Assembly: GCF_022808595.1 (NCBI RefSeq) | Contig: NZ_JAKUCN010000006.1 | Location: 182,740-246,739 of the forward strand | Reading direction: 5' to 3' | Source: Microvirga solisilvae | GTDB taxonomy: Bacteria > Pseudomonadota > Alphaproteobacteria > Rhizobiales > Beijerinckiaceae | DNA: 64,000 nucleotides | Part shown: piece after piece, positions 51,673 through 60,034 of the stretch | How positions within the stretch are numbered: position 1 is the stretch's first letter | Layout of the letters: each line of letters opens with the position of its first letter | Translations under genes and position numbers: made by a program | Notes under the pieces: model-generated | The model's database searches: none | What the model was told of the DNA's origin: nothing | The model's input: only the letters and a program-made list of their open reading frames with translations

Positions 51673-51940
51673 ATGCCCATGGCAGCGCCACGCGATGCAG
51701 TGCTCCATCCTCTACGCCGCCTGAAAGGCGCGCCGAGGGTCGGAACCTGCTTGGCGGAACGCCGCACTCCCCCTATACATCCGTTGCCATTTGTTGATTG
51801 TGCAACGGCCTGACGTCTTGAAACGCCCGTGCTCTCAACAGCAGCAACACGGCAAGACCAAGGCGGCCTTATACACGGTCGCGGCCTTCACGGACATTCG
51901 CAAGCATTGTCACACATTATCCCGATTGGATGAAGAGCCC

Positions 51941-52504
51941 ATGAATGACAGCCTTTCCCGCCTCCTGAGCCGTCGTTCCGTGCCGCCGCGCTGGCTGGCC
52001 GGGCCAGGGCCGAGCGCCGCCGAGGTCGAGACCCTGCTCACCGTGGCGGCCCGGGTGCCCGACCACGGCAAGCTCGTGCCTTGGCGCTTCATCCTCATCG
52101 AGGGCGAGGCGAGGGGCCGGTTGGGTGAGGTGCTGGTCAAGGCTTTCCAGGCTGACAACCCGGATGCTGACGCTGAGAAGCTCGCTACCGAGCGTGAGCG
52201 TTTTACCAAGGCGCCGTTGGTGGTGGCCGTGGTGTCGCGCGTCACCCCGCATGTGAAAATCCCCGAATGGGAGCAGGTGCTCTCGGCGGGCGCGGTCTGC
52301 ATGAACCTGCTGAATGCGGCGACGGCTCTGGGCTATGGCGCATCCTGGCTCTCGGGCTGGGCCTCCTTCGATCGCCGCGTGCTCGACGCGCTGGGCCTTG
52401 CGCCTGAGGAGCGGATCGCGGGCTTCGTCCATATCGGCACGCCGACAGAGAAGCCTGCGGACCGCGACCGCCCGAACCTCGCTGACATCGTGACGCGGTT
52501 CTAA
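51941..52504 (+). CDS. Nitroreductase family protein
   Basis: A 187-residue FMN-dependent oxidoreductase of the YdjA-like group. FMN contacts are suggested by LLSRRSVPPRWLAGPGPSAA, VAARVPDHGKLVPWRFILIE and the C-terminal GYGASWLSGWASFDRR. It likely reduces nitro- or quinone-like compounds with NAD(P)H. The start at 51941 (MNDSLSRLLS) agrees with relatives; 50 upstream codons are unsupported. A flavin reductase gene follows after 4 bases, in the same transcription unit. Confidence 0.9.
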   Translation: MNDSLSRLLSRRSVPPRWLAGPGPSAAEVETLLTVAARVPDHGKLVPWRFILIEGEARGRLGEVLVKAFQADNPDADAEKLATERERFTKAPLVVAVVSRVTPHVKIPEWEQVLSAGAVCMNLLNAATALGYGASWLSGWASFDRRVLDALGLAPEERIAGFVHIGTPTEKPADRDRPNLADIVTRF

Positions 52505-52508
52505 GCGC

Positions 52509-53117
52509 ATGTTCTATGAGACGGCCTCCAACGCCCACGGCCTGCCGCACGATCCGTTCAAGGCCATCGTGACGCCGCGCCCCATCGGCTGGATTACGGC
52601 CATGAGCGCGAAGGGTGAGATCAACCTCTCTCCCTATTCGTTCTTCAATGCCGTCGGCGAGCGCCCGCCGATGGTGGCATTTTCATCTGCTGGCAAGAAG
52701 GATGCGCTCACCTTCATCGAGGAGACGAAGGAATTCGTCTGCAACCTCGCGACCTACGATCTGCGCGAGAAGATGAACGCCACCTCCGCCGTGCTGCCGC
52801 GCGGCGTGAACGAGATGGAGCATGCGGGATTGACTGCCACGCCGTCGCGCCTTGTGAAGCCGCCGCGCGTGGCTGATGCCTTGGCCGCACTCGAATGCAA
52901 GTGGCTGCAGACCGTGCCGCTTATCTCGCTTGAGGGCGGCGAGCCGTCCTATCACCTCGTGATCGGGCAGGTGGTCGGCGTGTATATCGACGACCGCTAC
53001 ATCGTGAACGGCCTCGTCGACACCGCCGCCATGCGCCCCATCGCCCGCGCGGGCTACCGCGATTACTTCGTCGCGACCGAAGAGACCAAGTTCTCGATCA
53101 CGCGACCGGGTGGTTGA
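52509..53117 (+). CDS. Flavin reductase-like FMN-binding protein
   Basis: A 202-residue split-barrel flavoprotein of the flavin_reduct family. Motifs are DPFKAIVTPRPIGWITAMSA, NLSPYSFFNAVGERPPMVAF and GKKDALTFIEETKEFVCNLA. It follows the nitroreductase gene by 4 bases and ends 1 base before the convergent LysR gene. Members may be flavin reductases or FMN-dependent oxidoreductases with unknown substrates. Confidence 0.87.
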   Translation: MFYETASNAHGLPHDPFKAIVTPRPIGWITAMSAKGEINLSPYSFFNAVGERPPMVAFSSAGKKDALTFIEETKEFVCNLATYDLREKMNATSAVLPRGVNEMEHAGLTATPSRLVKPPRVADALAALECKWLQTVPLISLEGGEPSYHLVIGQVVGVYIDDRYIVNGLVDTAAMRPIARAGYRDYFVATEETKFSITRPGG

Positions 53118-53118
53118 A

Positions 53119-54039
53119 TCAGGCTGGGAGCGTGATCGTATCGCTGAGGCTCAGCGATGCTTTCGCCTCTCGTTTCGCCCATGCCGTGAAAGCCTTGATC
53201 CGCGTGTCTTTCGCGGCCTCCTTCGGTGTCACGATGTGGTAGGACGCCTTCACGCGCACGCCCATTCCAAACGGATTGATCAGCCGCCCCGCGCGAAGAT
53301 CGTCCTCAACAAGAGCGCGTCTCGTCAATGCAACGCCATCGCCTCGAATGGCGGCTTCGATCACGAGTAGCGAATGCGCCATGGTCACGCCATTCGTCAC
53401 TGTAAAGGATTTCGCCTTCGCGCGTTGCAGCCAGCGCAGCCAATCATGCCGCTCGTTGTGGAGCAGCTTGTGATGCATGAGGTCATCCGGTGTGCGCAGC
53501 GGATGCTTACCCTCAAGAAGACGCGGGCTGCAGATCGCGATCACCTCTTCTTCCATCAGCAGGGTCGAGGTGCAGCGGGGATAGTTTCCCTCACCATATC
53601 GGATCGCAAGATCGACCTCGCCGCGCCAGAAATCGACCAGCTCGTCCGAGGTATGGATTTTGACGCCGATATCCGGATGTTCTTCCTGGAAGCGCGAGAG
53701 GCGGGGAATGAGCCATTTGATGGCAAATGAATCCATGGTGCTGATGACGAGGGGAGCTGCATTGTCGCGCTCCTGCGCATCATGGGTTGCGGTTGCAATG
53801 TCATCGAAGGCCTTATGCAGCACTTTGGCATAACGCGCGCCCGCGGCCGTCAGCTCGACGCGGCGGGTGGAGCGGTGAAAGAGCGGGCGGCCGATGAACA
53901 GCTCAAGCTCTCGGATCTGGCGGCTGATTGCGCTATGCGTGACGTTCAGCTCTTCTGCTGCCCGGCTGAAGCTCATAAAACGGGCTGCGGCTTCGAACAT
54001 GCGCAGGGCTGTCAGAGAGGGAAGTCTGCGGGCTTTCAC
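53119..54039 (-). CDS. LysR-family regulator (GcvA-like)
   Basis: A 306-residue LTTR. The HTH is near the start (LPSLTALRMFEAAARFMSFS, RAAEELNVTHSAISRQIREL). The ligand domain begins near 95 (LVISTMDSFAIKWLIPRLSR). The GcvA-type opening KARRLPSLTALRMFEAA supports a GTG start at 54039, with GGGAGAG 6 bases upstream; ATG at 54075 or 54132 would add unsupported residues. Divergently placed to the rhodanese gene, which is its most likely target along with itself. Confidence 0.9.
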   Translation of the reverse strand: MKARRLPSLTALRMFEAAARFMSFSRAAEELNVTHSAISRQIRELELFIGRPLFHRSTRRVELTAAGARYAKVLHKAFDDIATATHDAQERDNAAPLVISTMDSFAIKWLIPRLSRFQEEHPDIGVKIHTSDELVDFWRGEVDLAIRYGEGNYPRCTSTLLMEEEVIAICSPRLLEGKHPLRTPDDLMHHKLLHNERHDWLRWLQRAKAKSFTVTNGVTMAHSLLVIEAAIRGDGVALTRRALVEDDLRAGRLINPFGMGVRVKASYHIVTPKEAAKDTRIKAFTAWAKREAKASLSLSDTITLPA

Positions 54040-54229
54040 CAATTCTCTCCCTCGATGGCTCAAAATAGAAGCCATTGATTTTGTTAATTTATCGCCGTTG
54101 TGAGCGATCTTATTTGTAACCTGATGTAACATATTACAACGGTTTTATCGTTTGTCACCAAGCCCCGCCCGACCTCTTTTGAAGGACGACGCGGCATAAG
54201 CCCGTTGCCAACGAAACGAGGACCTGACG

Positions 54230-54574
54230 ATGACCAACCAGATTTCCCGCCAGATTTCCCGCACCGAACTTCTGCGCAAGCTGCTCGGTAACGATCGGCC
54301 GCTTCTCATCGAGGCTTTGCCCGAGAAGTACTTCAGCCACGCGCATATTCCCGGTGCCATCAACATGCCGCACGATCAGGTCGATCAGTTGGCGGGCTCG
54401 GTCCTGCCCCGAAAGGATGCAACGGTCGTGGTCTATTGCGCCAGCGCCACCTGCCAGAACTCGCACATTGCCGCCGAACGCCTGATGCAGCTGGGCTACA
54501 ATGACGTTCAGGTCTATGTGGAAGGCAAGAAGGGTTGGGTCGATGCAGGCCTGCCCGTCGAAGGCAAGTACTGA
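54230..54574 (+). CDS. Rhodanese-like domain protein
   Basis: A 114-residue single-domain rhodanese. The active Cys is C70 in VVVYCASATCQNSH, and the family framework LIEALPEKYFSHAHIPGAIN and MPHDQVDQLAGSVLPRKDAT is clear. It transfers sulfane sulfur or acts as a thiol carrier. Divergent from a LysR regulator. It is followed by a bidirectional terminator that also ends the convergent CoA-ester lyase transcript. Confidence 0.92.
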   Translation: MTNQISRQISRTELLRKLLGNDRPLLIEALPEKYFSHAHIPGAINMPHDQVDQLAGSVLPRKDATVVVYCASATCQNSHIAAERLMQLGYNDVQVYVEGKKGWVDAGLPVEGKY

Positions 54575-54596
54575 TCTCTTCCGCTGCCTTTGAATA

Positions 54597-54633
54597 AAGT
54601 CGGCTCTGGCAGGCCAGGGCCGACTTATATTTT
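54597..54633. terminator. Bidirectional intrinsic terminator
   Basis: Stem AAGTCGGC/GCCGACTT (54597-54604 and 54619-54626) with inner CTGG/CCAG. On the plus strand it is followed by ATATTTT, on the minus strand by TTTATT. It serves the rhodanese gene (+) and overlaps the stop codon of the CoA-ester lyase gene (-). Confidence 0.7.
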
Positions 54634-55497
54634 CGCTGCGCGCCGCAACAGCCGCTCGGCCCGCAGCAGATGTGGGCGGTCGAGCATCTCGCCATTCACG
54701 CCGACGACACCCGCTCCCGGATTCGCGATGAAAGCTTCGATGACGGCTTTCGCGCGCTTGATCGCTTCAGCGGAGGGCGTGAAGGCCTCGTTGATGACCG
54801 GTACTTGCGCAGGATGGATCGCCATCTTCGCCACGAAGCCGTCGCGTCGGGCGGCGCGACACTCGGCGGCGAGGCCGTCCATGTCGCGGAAATTCGTGAA
54901 GACGGAATCGATGGCGTCGACGCCTGCCGCCGCTGCGCCAAAGAGGGTCAATGAGCGAGCGAGGCGATAGGGATCGGTATAGGCGCCGCTCTCGTCGCGA
55001 TTGGCTTCCGCGCCGACATCTGCGGAGAGATCTTCGCCGCCCCAGGTGAGACCCATGAGGCGATGACTCGCGCCATAGAACGTGCCGAGGGCGAAGATGC
55101 CGGCGGCATTCTCCGTCGCGATGGCGAGGATGCGTGTTGCGCCATCCTCCAATCCGAATTCGGCCTCGCGCACGGCGAGCTTCGCGCCGAGATGCGCAAC
55201 ATCCGCACCGCCGACGGTCTTCGGCAAGACAATGCCGTCGGGCGCGGCTTTCATCACGCCGTCGAGATCCGCGTCGATCAGGCCTGTGGTGAGGCCGTTC
55301 ACGCGCACATAAAACTTGGGACGATCAGCATTGGCGCGCTGCGTTTCGAGAAATGCTGACGTGACGCGACGCGCTTCTTCCTTCGCGCTGAGGGCGACGG
55401 AATCCTCCAGATCGATCAGAAGAACATCGGCCCCGGAGGTGAGCGCCTTCTCGAGCTTCTTCTGGCTGTCGCCGGGAACGAAAAGCAGCGAACGCAT
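54625..55497 (-). CDS. HpcH/HpaI-type CoA-ester lyase
   Basis: A 290-residue aldolase-fold lyase of the CitE/malyl-CoA lyase group. The blocks MRSLLFVPGDSQKKLEKALT, SGADVLLIDLEDSVALSAKE, YVRVNGL, DGIVLPKTVGGADV and ILAIATENAAGIFALGTF carry the Arg, Glu and Asp ligands of the family. It cleaves or condenses a 3-hydroxyacyl-CoA thioester. The adjacent MaoC dehydratase (1-base overlap) suggests a hydratase-lyase pair such as mesaconyl- or methylmalyl-CoA type chemistry; that is inference. Confidence 0.88.
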   Translation of the reverse strand: MRSLLFVPGDSQKKLEKALTSGADVLLIDLEDSVALSAKEEARRVTSAFLETQRANADRPKFYVRVNGLTTGLIDADLDGVMKAAPDGIVLPKTVGGADVAHLGAKLAVREAEFGLEDGATRILAIATENAAGIFALGTFYGASHRLMGLTWGGEDLSADVGAEANRDESGAYTDPYRLARSLTLFGAAAAGVDAIDSVFTNFRDMDGLAAECRAARRDGFVAKMAIHPAQVPVINEAFTPSAEAIKRAKAVIEAFIANPGAGVVGVNGEMLDRPHLLRAERLLRRAAKI

Positions 55498-55976
55498 CAA
55501 CCGCTCCTCTTGCGCATGAAGGCCTGGCGGCGGCATTCGGCGACGAGGGTGCCGTCCTGCTTGTAGGCGCGGTGAATGAAGTCGACGATGCCTGCATTCG
55601 GACGCGATTTCGATTCACGCTTGTCGGCGATTTCCGTCGTCACGTTGATCGTATCGCCCTCGAACAGGGGCGATGGAAACTTCACGTCCGTCATGCCGAG
55701 ATTGGCAATGGTCGTGCCCACCGTCGTGTCGTTGACGGAGATGCCGATCATCAGGCCCAGCGTGAACAGCGAATTCATGAGCGGCTTGCCCCATTCGGTC
55801 TCCGTCGCGCAGAAATGCGCGTCGATGTGGAGCGGCTGCGGGTTCAATGTCATGTTGGAGAACAGCATGTTGTCCATCTGCGTCACCGTCCGCGTAAGGC
55901 GGTGTTTGATGGTGGTGCCCACAGTGAAATCCTCGAAATAGAGGCCGCCGCGCGGGTGCCTGTTCTCGTCGCTCAT
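55497..55976 (-). CDS. MaoC family dehydratase
   Basis: A 159-residue single hot-dog MaoC protein. The hydratase-2 motif region is NPQPLHIDAHFCATETEWGK, with LMNSLFTLGLMIGISVNDTT and FEGDTINVTTEIADKRESKS. It hydrates or dehydrates enoyl-CoA or mesaconyl-CoA-type thioesters. AAGGAG lies about 10 bases before the ATG at 55976. Its stop overlaps the CoA-ester lyase start by 1 base, so both are one unit. Confidence 0.88.
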   Translation of the reverse strand: MSDENRHPRGGLYFEDFTVGTTIKHRLTRTVTQMDNMLFSNMTLNPQPLHIDAHFCATETEWGKPLMNSLFTLGLMIGISVNDTTVGTTIANLGMTDVKFPSPLFEGDTINVTTEIADKRESKSRPNAGIVDFIHRAYKQDGTLVAECRRQAFMRKRSG

Positions 55977-56030
55977 GGCGTCATTTCTCCTTATCTCGGA
56001 AAGGGCATTTTTGTTCATGCCTCTTCGAAA

Positions 56031-56807
56031 TCAATATCCGAATTGCTCGCGCAGGATGCGCTCGTCCAGGCTGTGGCCGGGATCGTGCAGCATCACGAGG
56101 TCGACGCTTCTGTCCATCGACACATGCACGCGCGACACGTTGCGGAATTCCGTGTGGTCGGCCACCGCGCTCACGGGGCGGTTCTCGGCTTCCAGCACTT
56201 CAATCTCGATCTTGGCATAATCCGGCAAAAGCGCACCGCGCCAGCGGCGAGGGCGGAAGGCGGAGATCGGTGTGAGGGCGAGAAGCGGCGAATTCAGCGG
56301 CACGATCGGGCCGCCGACGGAAAGGTTGTAGGCGGTCGATCCCGCAGGCGTGGCGACGAGCGTGCCGTCGGCGATGAGTTCGGGAATGCGCACCTTGCCG
56401 TCGATACTCACGCGCAGCTTCGCCGCCTGATAGGTCTGCCGGAACATGGCGACCTCGTTGATGGCGCGCGCCGTGTGCGCCGTGCCTTGCACGTCCCAGG
56501 TCACCATGAGAAGCGGATGCACGACGCCGCGTTCCGCATTCTCCAGCCGCTCGAACAGATCCTCTTCCCGGAACTCGTTCATCAGGAAGCCGACCGTGCC
56601 CTTGTTCATGCCATAGATGGGCTTTGATGTTCCACCCATGGTGGCGTGCAGGGTCTGCAGCATCAGGCCGTCGCCGCCAAGCGCCACGATCACGTCCGCC
56701 TCTTCAACGGAGACGTTCTCATAGCGCCTCATCAGGGCCACGAGCGCGCCCTGCGCATCGGGGGCGGAGCTGGCCACGAATGCAATCTTGTTGAAACGAC
56801 GGGCCAT
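56031..56807 (-). CDS. nadK: NAD kinase
   Basis: A 258-residue enzyme phosphorylating NAD to NADP. The GGDG motif is at 44-47 ([14 protein letters not shown]), then [12 protein letters not shown], and the diphosphate-binding [17 protein letters not shown] is complete. Cytosolic, typical short alphaproteobacterial form (about 257 residues). It is 54 bases upstream of the MaoC gene in the same direction and divergent from cutA. Confidence 0.96.
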   Translation of the reverse strand: MARRFNKIAFVASSAPDAQGALVALMRRYENVSVEEADVIVALGGDGLMLQTLHATMGGTSKPIYGMNKGTVGFLMNEFREEDLFERLENAERGVVHPLLMVTWDVQGTAHTARAINEVAMFRQTYQAAKLRVSIDGKVRIPELIADGTLVATPAGSTAYNLSVGGPIVPLNSPLLALTPISAFRPRRWRGALLPDYAKIEIEVLEAENRPVSAVADHTEFRNVSRVHVSMDRSVDLVMLHDPGHSLDERILREQFGY

Positions 56808-56859
56808 GCCCAGATACCCTCGCTGTCACCCGATGGGGCTTAAGAAACACAGGCATAGC

Positions 56860-57183
56860 ATGGAACGCCCACTCCTCGTCTATACGACCTTTCCCGATGT
56901 GGACACCGCATTGGGTATTGGGGAAAGCCTTGTTCGCGACGGCCTCATCGCCTGCATCAACGTGCTGCCGGGCATGCGCTCGGTCTATGCATGGAAAGGG
57001 ACCGTCGAGCGCGGGGAGGAGGCGGTGGGCATCCTCAAGACCCGCAAGGGCTTGCAGGAGAAGGTCCATGCGGCCTTGAAGGACCGGCACCCTTACGAGA
57101 CGCCGGTCATTCTTTTCATCGAGCCGTCGAGCGCGGATCAAGCCACGCTGGAGTGGATCTTCGGGGAGACGTCGGGCGGCTGA
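56860..57183 (+). CDS. cutA: Divalent-cation tolerance protein CutA
   Basis: A 107-residue trimeric CutA1 protein. Key pieces are LLVYTTFPDVDTALGIGESL, IACINVLPGMRSVYAWKGTV and HPYETPVILFIEPSSADQAT. The role in cation tolerance is poorly defined. The start at 56860 is chosen by family similarity. A hairpin CGGGCGGC/GCCGCCCG spans the stop codon (57173-57192) but lacks a T-run. Confidence 0.95.
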   Translation: MERPLLVYTTFPDVDTALGIGESLVRDGLIACINVLPGMRSVYAWKGTVERGEEAVGILKTRKGLQEKVHAALKDRHPYETPVILFIEPSSADQATLEWIFGETSGG

Positions 57184-57200
57184 AGCCGCCCGAGCCGCAC

Positions 57201-58178
57201 TTAGACCGCCGAACTCCACTGCACCGGCACGAAGCGGAAGCTGTTGCCGTCTTTCGCGATGTGTCCGGTGGCGGGGAAGGGCGCGTGATAGAACGCTACT
57301 TGCGCCTTCTCCGAGGCGGCCATGTCGAGCATGCGGCGGCGCGTAGTGCGGGCCTGGTCCGCATCCATGTCGAAGACAGCCGACCAATCCGGATTGCGCA
57401 CGAAAAGCGCCGGATGGTTCGTCACATCCGACATCACCATCAGTTTGCTGTTGCCTGAGGACAGCATATAGGCCGTGTGGCCCGGCGTATGGCCGGGAGC
57501 GGCGATGCTGGTCAGGCCGGGCACGACCTCCTTGTCCGCCTCATAACGCTTCACGTTCTGCGCGATGGGGCCGAAGACCCGGCGCACGCCCTGGAAGGCG
57601 CCCTTCATGCCCTCGGGCGCTTGGTTCATGCGGGCATCGTCCATCCAGAAGGCCCACTCAGTTGCGGGCACCATCACCTCGGCATTGGGAAACACCGCCG
57701 TGCCGTCCTTCAGGCGCAGGCCGTTGATGTGATCGCCGTGGAAGTGGCTGATAACCACCGTGTCCACCTTGGCGGGATCGAAACCGGCGGCGCGGAAATT
57801 CGCCATCCACCGGCCCGAGGTCGGCGCGCCGCTGTCGCCGTTGCCGGTATCGATCAGGGCGATCTTTCCACCATGGTTCAGCACCAGGGTGTTGAACGTG
57901 ATCGGGAAGGCATCGGTGGGCAGGAAAGCGTCCTGCAGGGCGGCCTGCACGTCCTTGAGTTCCGCGTTCTTGATGAAGCCTTCGACCGGGCGGCGGGCGA
58001 AGCCGTCGTTGATGGCGGTCACCTCGATGTCGCCGATCTTGTAGCGGTAGAAGCCCGGCGCCTGGCTCGACGGCGATGCTGACGGGGCGGGGCTGGTCTG
58101 GGCCAAAGTGGCGGTTCCTCCCAGCGGGGCGGCGGCAAGGGCTGAGCCTGCAAGAACGGTACGGCGTGTGATGGTCAT
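57201..58178 (-). CDS. Tat-exported MBL-fold metallo-hydrolase
   Basis: A 325-residue metallo-beta-lactamase-fold enzyme. The metal motif is H145-x-H147-x-D149-H150 (SHFHGDHINGL), with further ligands in AAPGHTPGHTAYML and TNHPALFV. The N-terminus MTITRRTVLAGSALAAAPLG carries an RR motif and a hydrophobic stretch, consistent with Tat export. It resembles lactonase or quorum-quenching-like MBL proteins, but substrate is unknown. Convergent with cutA, 17 bases apart. Confidence 0.88.
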   Translation of the reverse strand: MTITRRTVLAGSALAAAPLGGTATLAQTSPAPSASPSSQAPGFYRYKIGDIEVTAINDGFARRPVEGFIKNAELKDVQAALQDAFLPTDAFPITFNTLVLNHGGKIALIDTGNGDSGAPTSGRWMANFRAAGFDPAKVDTVVISHFHGDHINGLRLKDGTAVFPNAEVMVPATEWAFWMDDARMNQAPEGMKGAFQGVRRVFGPIAQNVKRYEADKEVVPGLTSIAAPGHTPGHTAYMLSSGNSKLMVMSDVTNHPALFVRNPDWSAVFDMDADQARTTRRRMLDMAASEKAQVAFYHAPFPATGHIAKDGNSFRFVPVQWSSAV

Positions 58179-58274
58179 CTGCTTCCTCTCGACATCGACG
58201 CCAGGAGCCTAGAACGGCCGAGCTTCGAGGCAAGAGAGCAGTCCTTCACAACTCGGAGAGCAGGACGCGGTTCC

Positions 58275-59075
58275 TCACCCGCGCTGCGAGGTCAGATGGT
58301 GCAGGGCGATGCCGCTGGTGGTGGCCACGTTGAGGGAATCGAAGCCGCCGCTCATGGGGATCGATACCGTTCGCGTGCGGGCGAGCAGATCCTGTGGCAG
58401 GCCCGGACCTTCCGCGCCGAGCAGCAATGCGGTCCGGCGTTCGGGTTTCACCTGCGAGAGGATTTCCCTGCCTGATGGCGACAGAGCAATGATGTCGAAG
58501 GAGGCAGCCTCCAAGGCCCGCACCATCGCATCGGCGGAAACGGCGCGGGTGAATGGCACCACGAGGGCTCCGCCAACCGAGACGCGCACGGCCTTTCGAT
58601 AGAGCGGATCGCAGCTTTCCTGATCGAGCAGAACACCCTGCGCGCCAAAGGCCGCCGCGTTGCGGAAGATGCCGCCCACATTGTCGTGGTTTGCCAAACC
58701 CACCAAGCCGACGACCAGCGCATCCGGCGGCAGTGCCGTCAGAAAATCCTCGATGGAGGGAAGCGGCGCACGGCGCGCGACGGCCAAAATTCCGCGATGA
58801 ATCGGAAAGCCCACGATGGCATCCATGACCTGACGGTTGGCGGTGTAGATCGGCACATCCGCAGGCAGGCCTGCGAGTGCATCGCTCAAGGCCTCCACGC
58901 GGTTTTCAGAGAGCAGGAGAGATTCGATCTCGAAGCGCCGCTGCTTCAGCAGCACGCGCAGCACGACTTCTCCCTCGGCGATGAAGCGATGCTGCCGGCC
59001 GACAAGGTCCCGCTCGCGCACCGCGCGATAAGGCTCGATCCGCGGATCGTCAGGATCGGAAATGGCAATCGGCAT
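58275..59075 (-). CDS. TrmH/SpoU family RNA 2'-O-methyltransferase
   Basis: A 266-residue SPOUT enzyme. The knot motifs are VGLANHDNVGGIFRNAAAFG, LLLGAEGPGLPQDLLARTRT and IPMSGGFDSLNVATTSGIAL. The N-terminal about 100 residues form an L30e-like RNA-binding domain (RHRFIAEGEVVLRVLLKQRR). The target nucleotide is not determined; it may be rRNA or tRNA. It is a second SPOUT enzyme in the window besides RlmB. Confidence 0.9.
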   Translation of the reverse strand: MPIAISDPDDPRIEPYRAVRERDLVGRQHRFIAEGEVVLRVLLKQRRFEIESLLLSENRVEALSDALAGLPADVPIYTANRQVMDAIVGFPIHRGILAVARRAPLPSIEDFLTALPPDALVVGLVGLANHDNVGGIFRNAAAFGAQGVLLDQESCDPLYRKAVRVSVGGALVVPFTRAVSADAMVRALEAASFDIIALSPSGREILSQVKPERRTALLLGAEGPGLPQDLLARTRTVSIPMSGGFDSLNVATTSGIALHHLTSQRG

Positions 59076-59205
59076 CGGGCGGCTCTCGGCTCAGTTGCGC
59101 CTCTTCCTATGGCAGCGATCCCTTCGGAACAACGACTTTCGCTCCCTGTTAGCCTTTCATGATGGGATCGCGGCCGCACATGTGCGGGCTGCATCGAGGA
59201 GAAAG

Positions 59206-59385
59206 ATGATGGATTGGGATATCGCAGACGGATGGGTATGGGCCCTGGTGATCATCGGCGGGCCGCTGCTTCTGGGCATCTTCATGTATGTCTTCAGCGG
59301 CCGCCGTAATCGGCTGAACCGGGTCGAGCGCGAAATGTCCGAGAAGGGGGCCCACGAGAACTGGGGCAAGGAGCGCATCCACTGA
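59206..59385 (+). CDS. 59-aa single-pass membrane protein
   Basis: MMDWDIADGWVWALVIIGGP followed by LLLGIFMYVFSGRRNRLNRV gives one transmembrane helix (about 11-32) and a basic, charged cytosolic tail ending in HENWGKERIH. GAGGAGAAAG precedes the ATG directly, and ATG at 59209 is equivalent. No family recognised. It lies upstream of tRNA-Thr, which is on the other strand. Confidence 0.7.
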   Translation: MMDWDIADGWVWALVIIGGPLLLGIFMYVFSGRRNRLNRVEREMSEKGAHENWGKERIH

Positions 59386-59431
59386 CTCTGACGAGCCTCA
59401 CAGGATTGTGCTTTTTGATGCTTGGGAAGAG

Positions 59432-59506
59432 TGGTGCCGGCGGAGAGGATCGAACTCCCGACCTTCGGTTTACAAAACCGCTGCACTACCGCTGTGCTAC
59501 GCCGGC
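59432..59506 (-). tRNA. tRNA-Thr (anticodon TGT)
   Basis: Class I tRNA with encoded CCA. Acceptor GCCGGCG pairs with CGCCGGC; the anticodon arm CGGTTTTGTAAACCG carries TGT; the T arm is GGGAGTTCGATCCTCTCC. 72 bases plus CCA (59432-59434). Confidence 0.97.
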
Positions 59507-59646
59507 TTGCGTATGGGTGTTGAGGTAGCAGCACCCACGAAGGGAAGCAAGTTCCATTGAAACAGAAAAATTAAGTGCTCCAGCGCACCGAAACCATCCG
59601 GCTTTTATGGAATTGTCCCGATCATGATGGTTAAGGAGTCTATGTC

Positions 59647-59961
59647 ATGATCGGGCTAAGGGCCTCGGAAATAAAAGCAAATTCGCCCTATGGGGGTTGG
59701 ATTCCGTCTATTGGTGCTTTTGGAATCGCCGCAATTCTCGTTTTCGGACCGATGCCGGCCGATGCCGCCCATGTTCCCGCGGAGCGTCCCGTTGCCAAGG
59801 TGATCAAGAGCCAGACAACGACTGTTGCCGCGCAGGACGTGGAGGAGACAGGCTCCATCAAGGCTCAAGAGGCTGGCGATCCGACCTGCAGCAAGTCCCG
59901 CAAGAGGCTCTTCGTCGAGGGCGAAGGCTGGATCGTCCGCAAGGTGACCACCTGCTACTGA
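59647..59961 (+). CDS. Small exported hypothetical protein
   Basis: A 104-residue protein with a signal-like segment at about 21-41 (IPSIGAFGIAAILVFGPMPA, cleavage after ADA). The mature part has VAKVIKSQTTTVAAQDVEET and a C-terminal cysteine pair (PTCSKSRKRLF, KVTTCY), possibly one disulfide, in a basic surrounding. Function unknown. A bidirectional terminator follows 27 bases after the stop. Confidence 0.65.
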   Translation: MIGLRASEIKANSPYGGWIPSIGAFGIAAILVFGPMPADAAHVPAERPVAKVIKSQTTTVAAQDVEETGSIKAQEAGDPTCSKSRKRLFVEGEGWIVRKVTTCY

Positions 59962-59988
59962 TTGCAGGTGACGCCGATCCAAATGAAA

Positions 59989-60018
59989 AGCCCCGCCGTG
60001 AGGCGGGGCTTTCCTTTT
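59989..60018. terminator. Bidirectional intrinsic terminator
   Basis: Perfect 9-bp stem AGCCCCGCC/GGCGGGGCT with GTGA loop (59989-60010). Plus side continues TTTCCTTTTT, minus side TTTCATTT. Shared by the convergent small exported protein gene and the transporter gene. Confidence 0.9.
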
Positions 60019-60034
60019 TCGTAAAGGGATGCGC

